64,000 bases of DNA, taken from assembly GCA_031213475.1 (NCBI GenBank), contig JARUPZ010000026.1:3552823-3616822 (forward strand). The letters run 5' to 3'. The translations under genes were made by a program, and so were the position numbers. Positions 54,801 through 63,911 of this stretch are shown here, piece after piece (the first letter of the stretch is position 1; every line of letters starts with the position of its first letter). The DNA comes from Nereocystis luetkeana. Taxonomy: Eukaryota; Sar; Phaeophyceae; Laminariales; Laminariaceae. The notes beneath the pieces were generated by a model. It searched no databases, was not told where the DNA came from, and worked only from the letters and a program-made list of their open reading frames with translations.

Positions 54801-55860
54801 CGTTACGAACATCACGTCCATACGCTCCCAGCACTCTGCTTTCATCATCACCGCACCCTTCCTTCCTCTGTCCAGTTCGCGCGATGGCATCCATCAGTAC
54901 AAACAGACACTCTTTCGTCGGGATTTTTTTCACCAAGTACTCCAGCTTCTGCCAGAAGATACCTTTCAGTTCGGCGTCCTTGGTACAATCAGTTGGAGCA
55001 TACGCAACGACGAAATTGACTGCCTCGCATTTGCCAGCCAGCTCAAAGCGCATAGACATTAGCCGCTCGTCAACGAACTGATGAGTATACACAGACTTAC
55101 TGCACAACGATTCCTTGACAGCTAGGCCTACTCCGTACAGCCCTTGCCTGGTGGCTGTTGTTTCCTGTCCTGAACAGAAAACACGATACCCTGCCGCACG
55201 GAACGTCGTGCTGCCGGACCTCCGAGTTTCTTGCAGGCCAATGAAGTCACAGCCGAGTTGCCGTCCCTTCGCCAGTACCCGCTCGTCATGCCCGTACCCG
55301 TTCTTCCCCTTTACAGCCAGGGTGCGCACATTGTAGGTCGCTACCGTCACAAGTGCCTCCTTCTGTCTCTTACGAGCCTCGCGTGCTGCTTTCTTTGCCA
55401 GCCGACGTGAGGCTCGTCCCCGCCTTCTTTTTTTCTTTTTTTGTTTCTTTTTTTTCGCTATGGCGAAAGTGGCTCTCCGTTTCGTAGCCCGGTACGCGCC
55501 TTGGTTCCCGTTGGCTGGGTGCAGCCGTCCCAACCCACGCCGACAATCCCATCCTTCCTGTCGTGCATGCATACCCACGCTGTGGCCAGCCTCTCCACTC
55601 CACCGGCTGCCCACGTAGCGCTCTCTGCTGTGGTGATGTACCCGTCCCGCCTGAGGGATGAACTCCTCGGCGTCGGGGTTAAGAAGAAAAAACATCACCA
55701 CCACCCCACGCGGTCCTTAAAGCGAGCAGGCCACCAGCCGGACCGCGCAAGGTTCCCTACCTACGTAGTCCGAAGCTCGATGTTCGTGTGACTGTCGCTA
55801 GACCGCTGCAGGTCCTGGCAGACTTCCTCGGCCCACCCCAAGGACGGGGCAGGCCGAAGT
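51072..55860 (-). mobile_element. Non-LTR retrotransposon (LINE), apparently full-length ORF
   Basis: Minus-strand element of about 4.8 kb. It has a short 5' region (55696 to about 55860, end uncertain), one long ORF (52018-55695), and a 3' UTR of about 0.95 kb with A-rich runs. It ends in a (CA)n simple repeat ((GT)n on the plus strand, 51068-51085) rather than poly(A). At least four 3'-end fragments and one 1.2-kb truncated copy are in this window. A simple-repeat tail and a single endonuclease-RT protein are features of RTE-like LINEs, but the clade cannot be fixed by eye. Confidence 0.85.
52018..55695 (-). CDS. LINE protein: AP-like endonuclease plus reverse transcriptase
   Basis: ORF of 1225 codons from the first ATG (55693-55695) to TAG at 52018-52020, with no internal stop. 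A Lys/Arg-rich segment (about 72-113) is followed by an endonuclease/exonuclease/phosphatase-type domain (about 115-385). This has YNVRTL (121), LQET (154), YAPT (232), MDA (268; the usual Asp-x-Asn is Asp-Ala-Ile here), RIDYIL (341) and SDHN (372). The reverse transcriptase (about 630-950) has GPDGLPVELLK, FIDLQKAYDSVD (760), QGLRQGCVLSPLLFN (818) and the catalytic YADD (885). The C-terminal part has no obvious zinc knuckle. The protein would nick target DNA and prime reverse transcription there. The intact frame and the near-identical 23.5 kb copy suggest recent activity. Replacement of the usual Asn after the endonuclease Asp could weaken nicking. An N-terminal start further inside (MHARQEG) is possible. 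Confidence 0.9.
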   Translation of the reverse strand: MFFLLNPDAEEFIPQAGRVHHHSRERYVGSRWSGEAGHSVGMHARQEGWDCRRGLGRLHPANGNQGAYRATKRRATFAIAKKKKQKKKKRRRGRASRRLAKKAAREARKRQKEALVTVATYNVRTLAVKGKNGYGHDERVLAKGRQLGCDFIGLQETRRSGSTTFRAAGYRVFCSGQETTATRQGLYGVGLAVKESLCSKSVYTHQFVDERLMSMRFELAGKCEAVNFVVAYAPTDCTKDAELKGIFWQKLEYLVKKIPTKECLFVLMDAIARTGQRKEGCGDDESRVLGAYGRDVRNDNGRRLLSFATNCKLALTNTFFSTRKGGISHTYNGTGPNDRKRIDYILTRQVHRPRVQDAKVVPQPPAPAKADSDHNILYIKVRLGGRFAPNRQIRRPTKRREFDRQLFMSDGNCRERVVSRIISTLNQPIQPRNTSGMVEIFTAAVIDAVEKEVPPPARRHRRHGWCESAETLAAFMPAWTAREDARQFLRAHPRDRTAWKTLRSACANLQKVIAAGLHAYFEAYLAETERLLANNDQRGFYKHLKSTVGLEGTKARSEQFIRDEDGTILRDKVRIRERWAGFYHKLLNTKSLKLDPTIIDLLPPRPPKLSLEDEPSIDEMTEALKGMSNWKAVGPDGLPVELLKIDHPAFAQRFHNILVNVWLTGEVPQQWKDAIIKVLHKKKDRTDCNNYRGISLVAHAGKVLLKIVASRLSNYCETEELLPEEQCGFRPARSTIDMLFVVRRLQELGRQRKIPLYVCFIDLQKAYDSVDRELLWKVLTRFGVPTKMLRIIRNFHDGMRARVRTDDGELSEWFDVTQGLRQGCVLSPLLFNVFFAAALHVVLVRFSQDEAIVRDLVQLLEAGVVRTGKEEPLACVRRSVWGMLYADDAGIVSKSAEGLAKMMTVIVTVFEAAGLTVSEKKTETMVLQTPDRTTFAPPLVIEAAGQRYKQTTQFLYLGGVIHENADLSLEIDRRIRLMRACFKRFGPELYDRTTAPLSLKVRMLKAEVIETLLYGCVTWTLRAEHFAKLRTAHHQVLLRVIGFQRRLRTDHATLSYAKALKMTRCESIETTIRKRRLFFAGGVARQSKERLPNRVMLGTIAGGENPRPGGQCKTWHRCIVEDLREFRATEGSTEVAPLVFGVETALWSTAAKKVGKWYRGILEAAERFMVRWHEAEAEMSRQRRASAVDGAQRNGGGGGNRRSGIKPDRVNAERGGTGGVEGKRR

Positions 55861-55949
55861 AGTACGAGAATGTCGCACGTTGCGTTTGTAGTTATTATAT
55901 ACCGGTACGACGTAAGTATGCAACCCGTAGTATATACCTGGTAGTATTC

Positions 55950-56057
55950 TTGGGGGGGATCATAGTGAATAGAACCTACCGCACACACAAAAACCTATAC
56001 ATTTTCCTTTTTTACAAACAAAATTTGGTACTATTTTCTCTATGATCCCCCGTACTA
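55950..56057 (-). mobile_element. MITE-A
   Basis: 'cttgggggggatcatagtgaatagaacct', 'aaaaacctatacattttcc' and 'tctctatgatcccccgtactag'. Both arms are present with several changes. It follows a TACCTGGTA site at 55934. Confidence 0.75.
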
Positions 56058-56167
56058 GTACTTGGTACCTCGTAGTATACTTCGTATAACATCACCCCAT
56101 TTAATTATATGAAATATTTTCACACAACTATTACTGATATATATCAATTACAATATTGATAAGTTAA
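56058..56167. other. Spacer between MITEs
   Basis: AT-rich, with nothing recognised apart from the TTAA target at 56164-56167. Confidence 0.5.
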
Positions 56168-56256
56168 CCCTTTTAGAACCGCAGTCCCGTTCTGGGGACA
56201 AACCAGTCAAATTTAAAGTAGTTTTGTCCCCAAACGGGACTGCGGTTCTAAAGGGG
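56168..56256. mobile_element. MITE-B, intact with TTAA on both sides
   Basis: Flanked by TTAA at 56164-56167 and 56257-56260. The arms CCCTTTTAGAACCGCAGTCC and CCCCTTTAGAACCGCAGTCC (on the complement) are almost perfect. It is the best copy for defining the family's ends. Confidence 0.9.
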
Positions 56257-56378
56257 TTAAGAGTCGTATAATTTTTTCATACATGAGTTACTATTAATAG
56301 TACCCTTTCAAATTATTATAGGTAAATATTAATATCAAGAGCTATACGCGCTTGGTACCAAGTACCTGGTATACCATC

Positions 56379-56612
56379 GTTTTTTTGTTTTTTTTTGCTC
56401 ATCCCATTTATTATCTTCTCCCATCTACTTCTCTCTCTCCTTCCCACCTCGAAACTCAGATCCGGGGTCACATAGCAGGCTCTTCTTCCCCCTTCCCGCT
56501 ACGGTACGTGCCTTCATTTTTATCGCGAGAATATTTTAGCCTTTTCTTCCCTCGTCGACTCGCATCGAATTGTGCCTACCCACGCTGCAAGGCGCTCTCC
56601 ACAATCGAATAT
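56379..56612 (-). mobile_element. SINE-A, 5'-truncated
   Basis: Tail at 56379-56396, then the body to 'gcgctctccacaatcgaat'. The head is missing. Sequence just upstream (56347-56370) has chained ACCAAGTACCTGGTATACC. Confidence 0.8.
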
Positions 56613-58383
56613 CTATCGAGCACTATCACTGCTGTATCAAAGATATCCCAATCTCAGAATACCTCCTGGTATGTTATGCTGGTACACAGGAGATCAGTTC
56701 GACATGTTCGTAGCTTACGTATCCTGGTACGTATACCCGGAATACCGGGTATTCCTGGTATACGTACGTGTAAGAAGGATTGCTACTCTTGTTGTACCGT
56801 GTGGTTCATACCAGGTATATCATAACACGTACCCGTGGCACTCAAAAATCGATGACACTCAGGGGGGGAGACGAGCGACGAGATACGAGAAAGAGGAGCT
56901 TAACTCTTGAACCCGGAGGATACAACTCTGAACATTGCTTACCGTCGCTCTCACATCGACTCATCGCCACAACGCAGTCTGTAGTCACACAGGGCAGTCT
57001 CCAATAACTCTGGAGTGGAATATTGCGAACTTTGCCTCCAAGGAATGAAAAATTATTAAAACCGAAAAAAACACAATTGCCTGGTACAGATGTAATCGTA
57101 CCTAATATAACTGAAACGCGTGGTACCATTAATAAATATAACCGAAACGCGTGGTAAACTATAGAATAGCACCTCAGACAAAACACGGTAAGAGTATACA
57201 AATCGAGATAGTAAAATAATTTGAACTCCAAAGAAGAAGGAAGGAGGGAATGGCGCAAGAAACAAAGAAATAAAGAAGCGCACGGGGATGTTGTGATGCA
57301 CCTGATAGTTTGTTTGGATTGCTTGAATCGTGTGCGTACTCTATTATTAATAATAGTTTTTTTTTTTGCGCACGACTTGGTGCGAATATGCGTATGCTTT
57401 TACGTATCTTATTAATTGTGGTATCCAGGGTTAAAATTCGCAACACCGCGCCTCAATCAAAACCCTGTGCAATAGTCGTGTTGGCGTTATATTTATCGAT
57501 CGGCAATGTATCGTAGCGCGAAGGGGGGAGAAGAGCCTGATATGTGACCCCGGATCTGAGTTACGAGTTGGCAGGAGAGAGAGAAGAAGATGTGCGAAGA
57601 TAATGAATAAGACGAGAAAAAAGAAAAGAAAAAGTTTTTCGTTCATTGTTAATAACAATAGCAGTTTATGGATAGCTTGCAACGCCTATAATAGCGGTTG
57701 ACAACGACCATCGCCACACAATCTTCGACGGCCGGCAATGTCGATGGACACAAGAAGAAATCCATTGTTATACTCGTATATATATAGACGACATATTTCG
57801 ATAGGCAGCAGGGTTGCGGGTCTGGCGCTAACGATGAGCATTTTATAACTATTTTTTGTAGATTTTATAGCGGCACTTTTCTGTTTCCTTTCTACGGTCC
57901 AGGGTACAAGCACCTATCCCGCGATTATATTTTATCCCACGATTATATTTGCACACTATTTGCACAATGCCCAAAATATCAAACTCTATATATGTTGCCG
58001 CATATATGTTGTTTTTCAGGGATCACTCTCGCCGTTTGAGGCACATTTTACCATGCCGCTGGGTACGCTAATGCTAAATTACCTTGCCATTGTTCGGATT
58101 TCACTTGGAAAAAATGGGCTCCGGCGCTGCTCCGGTGGCCCTCCAGCACCCGTAAGTGTGCCTATCATCGCTTTTTACCATGTCGCCTTCTCGCTCTCCC
58201 AGCAACGACGGATGAAGACGCAAAATAGCAGCAACCAATGTGGTGTCACACCCATAAGACCGCAGCAGCAGCAGCAGCAGAAGCAGCAGTTCGAATGATA
58301 TGCTTGCAGCTCAAATCTACTTACTGCTTACGAATAACTATACCACATACCAGGGTCTCATTTACAGCAGTAGAGAATACACT
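56613..58383. other. No gene recognised
   Basis: Holds a SINE-A fragment (57508-57636), a cluster of TACCAGG/TACCCGG variants at 56660-56820, and a CAG run at 58260-58288. The open frames are short and featureless. Confidence 0.35.
57508..57636 (+). mobile_element. SINE-A, 3' part
   Basis: 'tcgtagcgcgaaggggggagaagagcctgatatgtgaccccggatctgagttacgag' through 'gaagatgtgcgaagataatga' to the A-rich tail. It is truncated at the 5' side. Confidence 0.8.
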
Positions 58384-58506
58384 ATTAGTGGGGACCATAG
58401 TGAATAGGACCAAACATTGTTAGAAAAAAAATGTTAAATATATAGGTTTTTATGTACCAGGTATACCATAGGTCCTACCAGGTATTAACTATGGTCCCCC
58501 GTAATA
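58384..58506 (+). mobile_element. MITE-A with two CCAGGTA insertions
   Basis: A near-consensus element ('ggggaccatagtgaataggaccaaacattgtta...aactatggtcccccgtaat') that is 14 bp longer than its sisters. The extra bases are two heptamers. Sister 'atgtataccata' appears as 'atgTA-CCAGGTA-taccata' (58457-58463), and sister 'ggtcctattaac' as 'ggtccTA-CCAGGTA-ttaac' (58478-58484). Confidence 0.85.
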
Positions 58507-61417
58507 AGACGATAACACATTGCAACCGTGAAAACACAACTTCGCGATGGGGGCAGAAGCTTCTGCTGATGGTCTTACCTGTACCAATCGCAATTATCGT
58601 GTGCGATGCACAGATTATGTCATTGAAATACGGTACAAAAAAGCACCACGTATACATATGAGTGTTCCTACTTGAATTTACCTGCCGTGTAAGAAAAATA
58701 TTTATTATTAGATGCTGTCAATACCAGTACCTGTTAATTGAAACGGACACAGCACGCTGCAGTAGAATGATTAAGGCGTGTCTTATAAACGTGTCTCAAT
58801 CCGCTCCCAAGATCATCGGAACGAGCGGTACGAAACGAGCCTGCTCGTGGTCATTCGTTCCGTTCCTACGTAAACGTGTGTTTAGTCCATGCAGAATCCG
58901 GGGCCTCGCAAGCCGAATCAGAACGAACGGTATATTTTGCGCATGCCACGACACCAACACGCTGTTGTGCGCAAATTGGTGCCCACGTCCATCTTCGGTG
59001 GGGCCCATCTACATCAAAGGAGATGAGATTTGTTCCTGTTCGGTCGGGTCGTTCGGTTCTCCTAACAAAGGAATAGCGGTGCAACACTTCTTCCTCTGCG
59101 AAGATATGTTGTTTTTCGGGCTGCACTTGATCTATTTGATTTACATAGCCAATCAATACCAATTCATGTGCCAAATATTTTCTCCATCCGGTTTGTTCCA
59201 ATGCTCTATGAGGAGCAAGACACGACCTTGAATACTTCTCACTAACAAAAGCAGCAGCAGCTGATACCCGGTATTTTTGTAATTGATACAGAGGAAATAT
59301 TCCACATAGATAAGTCCGAATAAAAACGTGGCAGACATTCGTGGTTCGTGATGTTTCACGTCCCCGGCGCGTCTTCCACGCAGACTCATGTCACTATCAT
59401 TTTTTTGTGTGCGCGGAATCTAACGCGTGCGTATGCGTATTGTATTGTCATATTATACTTACATGGGTAGAGTGGCAGGGCGGAGGAAGGTTATCATCAT
59501 TCCATATACTCTGTTCTCACGCGGTACCTGGTACGTGGTAGTATTTGTGTAAACAACCTGTGGTGCCATCAATGGGAGTAGCCCAGATCAAGTTTCGCCA
59601 CTTTAACCAATGCAAGATCAGCCACGCAAAACGGGAGACAGGAATAATCTCGATCGAATCAGCTCAAGCGTCATTCGGCACACGGTCATCTGGACACCGG
59701 GGCTTCGTATCCAGCGCTTACGACCTCGGCGGTTATGCCGCCTTTAAGATTGATCCATCAAGGGCAAGAAATATCGATATTTCTTTAACTCTACGGGGTG
59801 GCTGCACCGGCCCTAGCCTAGCGGGAAGCGGGAGATATAACCACTGTTTCATTTCGCACATTCTAACTGAGAAGAACTTGATCGAAAATATTTTCGGACT
59901 CGTACTTAACACGAACATATGATCGACAATGTGGAAGACGATGTTTATCGAATCACACCTGGTACATGATTATATTGCGACGGTGTTTATCATGAGTGTA
60001 TTAAATACATAGTGCTCCTCTTGCTTCTTGTTGGGTGTCCCGTATTTTTAAACTTGCAGAGTCGAACAGGAACCGGCTCTCGCTAGCATATTGCCAATCA
60101 CGCATTTGTGTACTTATGGTATGCCTGTCATCAGTGCATCACGCGTGGAGTCTAAGACACCGACATGGACAATATCTCACCATCTCACTACGGTAAATAG
60201 CCAGGCCAATCTACCAGCAAGAAAGAGCGAGGATGTCCGTTGCATCCACTTTGCGTAACGTTAGGCAGCAGCGGCCTACCGTGGTGTGGGGAGGGGCACC
60301 TTTGGCATCGGATGATCCTAACGGCGATGGTGTGGTATTCCTCATCGTTCTAAAAACAACGAACCCGCCCTGAGGCGCACAGGAACTCGAGTCCTCAATA
60401 CCTCAGTACCCCTGAGTGACCCGTGGAATACTACTGCACGTACGCAAGGATGAGTTTCCCGTAAGGAAGTACCGGTTAGCGGTGTCACTTTGGATCGACA
60501 GTATGCACGACGAAGGTGCGCTCAAAGAGAGAGCACGGAGCTCCTACGTAGACACAGGTGCTCTTGCAGTAATGGGCAGGGGGTCAAACACGTAACGGAG
60601 ACCTGCGTTCGATAGATACAAAAAATACAGATATATCCATACGAATAAACAAACAAATACCAGACACCGACCTTACATCTTGATTCTTTTTTGGTCTCAA
60701 AGCGGGCACTTATCTCCTCTCCCCACTACGGACGATGCAGGCGTTCATGTATATGGTTGAAATAGTTCGACGTTTCCTCCCGTCGTCCCTTCGCGTCTCA
60801 GTACGCGCACACAAGATTTTCCTGTCACACAAGATTTTCCTGTAGGCGCTTTCTGCTGCCCTTGTTTTTTGCACTGGCAAAAACAGCTAGAAGGGGCAGC
60901 TACAAGGGGCGGGGGCTTGGACCCGCATAAACGATATTTGGGAGTTGGTATGAATAGTTACGGCGTTGACCCATTCGATCACCAAGGATATACCCATCTT
61001 CGAATGGTACCGTTATTGCAGTTGGTTATACCACCTTTAGACGCCACGGTGACCCCTCGCCCAACTTTTGCCGTGAACCAATCGCGATTTTATGTCGGCC
61101 AACAATAGCCCCGGCGGTAAATTGTGGGATGCTTGGACTGGGTCGTAAGAGCCGTTTGCGGGTCGCCCCGAGAACGAAGGTGGTGTAAGGGGCTGTCACG
61201 GGTAGCAAGAATAGTATGAAACCCTTACCGGACACTATAGTTTTGTTTGATACCAAATACCTTGTAGTAGAAAGTATGCGTTGACTTTGATGATTGGCAC
61301 CGGCGACCATCCTCCCAAAGTGTATGGTCTGGTTGATGCCTCATGGCGTTGGACTCCAATTAGGCTAAACGTTTGCCTTCCTGCTTGTTTCCATTGTTGC
61401 TATACGTCTTTGCGCAG
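58507..61417. other. Upstream region of the right gene; no exon identified
   Basis: Open frames at 58662-59231, 59545-59922 and 60869-61108 are not recognised. The one at 59545-59922 has fairly even codon use and could be an exon or relic. A stretch at 60690-60800 faintly resembles a diverged SINE-A body. The last TACCTGGTA-type sites are at 59524 and 59956. Any 5' exon of the right-hand gene should lie here. Confidence 0.35.
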
Positions 61418-61648
61418 AGATATCTCAGCGTGATGCCTCGACCGTCTGAGCACTACCCAGTTGCTAGACGCTTGGGTGGCCCGGGGCGCTCCCTGCAAGC
61501 AGATTGCACAGGAGAATTCTTCGTGTCGTCCACGATATTCAAGGGTGGTTCAGGCTGCTATGCGCTGGTCCAGGAGTCGCTGTACGCGACCGCAGATGGA
61601 AGGCGAATTATCGCCCAATCTCCATTGACGTCGTCCTCCGAGTCTGAG
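61418..61648 (+). CDS. Modular cysteine protein (right paralogue), exon type A'
   Basis: Exon of 231 nt, phase 0-0. The acceptor follows a T-rich tract (ttgctatacgtctttgcgcag) and the donor is tct gag|gtgaga. The product has ADCTGEFFVSSTIFKGGSGCY and then a Tyr-containing stretch, and ends in SSSESE. It corresponds to the C-terminal part of the left gene's exon at 8179-8721: a Cys, a hydrophobic strand with VSST, then SGCY, a second Tyr 9-10 residues on, and a Ser-rich end at the same donor phase. The long Ala-rich region of the left exon is absent. An upstream exon must exist, because no initiator ATG with good context is seen. Confidence 0.6.
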
Positions 61649-62438
61649 GTGAGACCCGAACCTGCGTGCTGGCGTCTCGGGTTTGTTTTCATACAGAGCA
61701 GTTGGCTTCACCTGATTTCATCATGTGGCCTCGATTTACCCGGTGACTTTCGGTCGGTCGGATTTGAAAGAGTTCTCATGTTTGTTTGGTATTTGTCATG
61801 TCATCCATAACTTACTGTAGTGTCACGCAAGCCTAAGCTCACGTCAATAAGTGGTTGAGAAAGAGCCAGTGCGCGGCAACCTCAATAACTTTTTCCTCAC
61901 GTGTAAAACGCGCCCCTCCTGCTTGCAAAACAATATTCTACGAAATTGCGATTCTAGAGCCAGGCACCGTTAAGTGATCGTCATATTTGATGCTGTGATA
62001 CAGGCCAGCTTTCCTCGCCGGCCCCTCCAAGTACCCGCCGATTTTCCAGTTGCGCGATTTCTTATTATTATAACCTGAGGTGGACCATGTTTTCAAAGTC
62101 ACCCCCGTCCTTTCAAGCAGGCGCTCACCTTACTGTCCCTTGATCTCTGCCAGGTATTATTTAAATCAGAGCTGGACCAGGTGTTCAAATGCACTTCCAC
62201 TACAAGCAATAACGGCTCTCCCATGTAGCCCCAAGTTCCATTCCTTTATAGGCCCCGACATTGTCACAGGTATGGACTGGTGTTTTAGACTAGGCGCTAC
62301 CGATATGTTTGGAACTCCAGCCAGCTAACTCAGAATGTGTACCTTCCATCCGCACCGACACTGCTCGGCTTTTCTCCGCTGCCTGGCCGTTTGTCCCGGG
62401 CTGTTGTTCTGACCTGCATACCGGGCCTGCCGCCAAAG

Positions 62439-62571
62439 CTGGTATGGGTTGCGGGCGAGGTGATCAACAACGCCCTTTACACTAATGGCTCGGTGCTGCT
62501 CGATCCTGACTGTCACTCCAAAGAGTATATCAGTACTGGTGTTCTGCCGGCGGACGTCAACGCGTGGTTGT
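62439..62571 (+). CDS. Modular cysteine protein (right paralogue), exon type B
   Basis: Exon of 133 nt, phase 0 in and phase 1 out. The acceptor is ctgccgccaaag and the donor is ttg t|gtgagt. The product starts LVWVAGEVINN, has one Cys (DPDC), and ends LPADVNAWL plus the first base of a Cys codon. It matches the left gene's exon at 4271-4397 (FAWVAGELLSF ... HPADVESWS). It is separated from the previous exon by a 790-bp intron and from the next by 495 bp. Confidence 0.7.
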
Positions 62572-63066
62572 GTGAGTGCGCTGTTTGTTTTGCGTGGGTA
62601 CCTGTGCATATGGGAATTCCTCCGAGGGTTTCGTCGTGACATATGACTGCAGTAGGCAGAACCCGTCTTGAGAGTAAATAACGCATTGGGGCAAATATGA
62701 CAGTGTCACGTCTCTGCAGATTTGGGCAAAAGCAGTGCTGAATGTGGCTACCTCTTTTTTTACCTGGGCACACCGAAAGAAAACGGTTACGGCAGCGATA
62801 GCCGGACGAGAAATTCGTTTAGAATCGTTCTGTGAAGGCATCCCTGGTGGAAATAGAGGGATCCCCGATGAACCGTGCAGCAAACTTTGGAACACTCCCC
62901 TGCGTTCGCGACTCTTTCGTGGTTCGGCCTGAGGTCGGGTTTGGCCGCAGTAAGGTGGCCGGTATGGTAAGCGTGCCACACACACTGGTAGAAGCACGTT
63001 TGGGTCAGGGGAACGATCCTCGCTGACATCATAAAATATTTCCCCGTTGTTGGTTCTCCATCGCAG

Positions 63067-63401
63067 GTGACTTGGACGGGACTGGGACGTCCTACACCGA
63101 GGTCACCGCGGATATGTTCTCAGCTGCGTGCGGATGCCCCGAGGATTCAATTATACCCACCGCACCTGCAAGCCCCATTACCACGCCAGCCCCTAGCCTC
63201 CCCGGTGGCCTCGTCTGTGGCGAAGTGGACCCTTTCAGTATTACGGTTGAAGTGGCGTCCCTGGATGACGTTGAAGGCTGCTACCAGGAGGCCGGGACGG
63301 CATACCAAGAGGAAGGTGGTCACTTCTTCAGCCTCACAGGGAAGCCCGGTACTGCGCAGATGGCTGTGTTTCCAGGTTACGCTGACGCTGCCTCGACAGA
63401 T
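63067..63401 (+). CDS. Modular cysteine protein (right paralogue), exon type A
   Basis: Exon of 335 nt, phase 1 in and phase 0 out. The acceptor is ttctccatcgcag and the donor is gat|gtgagt. It completes the split Cys codon (TGT), then reads through MFSAACGC, a Pro/Thr-rich linker of about 25 residues, a Cys (LVCGEVD), a hydrophobic strand (FSITVEVASL), VEGCYQEAGTAYQEE, and QMAVFPGYADAASTD at the end. It is the counterpart of the minus-strand exon at 3163-3524 (FGAECGC ... GGCF). The arrangement V-x-GCY...Y...W is reminiscent of small beta-rich repeat modules in protist proteins, but I cannot name a family. Confidence 0.7.
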
Positions 63402-63802
63402 GTGAGTTGCCGACATAGTACCCGCACATACACGGAAACAGTGGGGTAGCGGCATTACTGTGTGTTCATGGTACGATTATCGATGCATGACCCTCTGTTC
63501 ATATACCTGTGTCCTCCCTATGGACAACAATTGGGCAGTGCCTATCTAGCGCGATTATAATTGATGAAATGTATAGAAGCAGGGTAGCCTGCACCATGTT
63601 GCGGCGTGCATGACTACCGCTTCCGTGAAGATTGTATTAATAGCCCGACATCGAAATGACAAACGCATGGATGCGTTTGGCGACCTGCCCACCGCAAGGC
63701 AGAATAATCCTCCCTCACGATGCAGAGATGAAATTAACTGCTATAACTTCGTTCCCTTAGACCGATTATTTTGACATCGCGGCTTCTTCTCGTTCTCAAC
63801 AG

Positions 63803-63911
63803 GCCCGCTGGTATGTTGGTTATTACGCCAGTGTTGCCGCCGACGTAATGGTTTACTGCGTCTCGGACGAAAGCCCCGCGGACGTGCACCCGTCGACGGC
63901 GGCGTGGTCAT
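63803..63911 (+). CDS. Modular cysteine protein (right paralogue), second exon type B
   Basis: Exon of 109 nt, phase 0 in and phase 1 out. The acceptor is cgttctcaacag and the donor is tca t|gtgagt. The product is ARWYVGYYASVAADVM, then VYCVSDESPADVHPS, and ends TAAWS with a split codon, expected to become Cys as in the other junctions. With the preceding exon it forms a second A+B module in the same protein, so the gene encodes tandem modules. It continues past the window's right edge. Confidence 0.7.

Larger units (their letters stand above)
14056..59966. repeat. Dispersed TACCAGGTA / TACCTGGTA motif (many sites)
   Basis: This entry marks the zone, not a continuous element. The 9-mer TA-CCAGG-TA, or its complement TA-CCTGG-TA, recurs dozens of times if one-base variants are included. 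Examples start near 14056, 16594, 18186, 19149, 20106, 22095, 25007, 35845, 35950, 39559, 40277, 41818, 42172, 45098, 46192, 48184, 48250, 48284, 50423, 50571, 55934, 56361, 56808, 58455, 58476 and 59524. A random 9-mer pair is expected about 0.5 times in 64 kb. Some sites are chained, as at 19149 and 41818. I saw none in 1-14 kb or in the right-hand gene. In four repeat copies the 7-bp unit is absent from sister copies, so it was added at a TA. Confidence 0.8.

Noticed and set aside
58662..59922. Open frames of 189 and 125 codons
   Set aside because: No motif, no clear splice partners, and no similarity to the A/B modules. They could be relics and are left unassigned.
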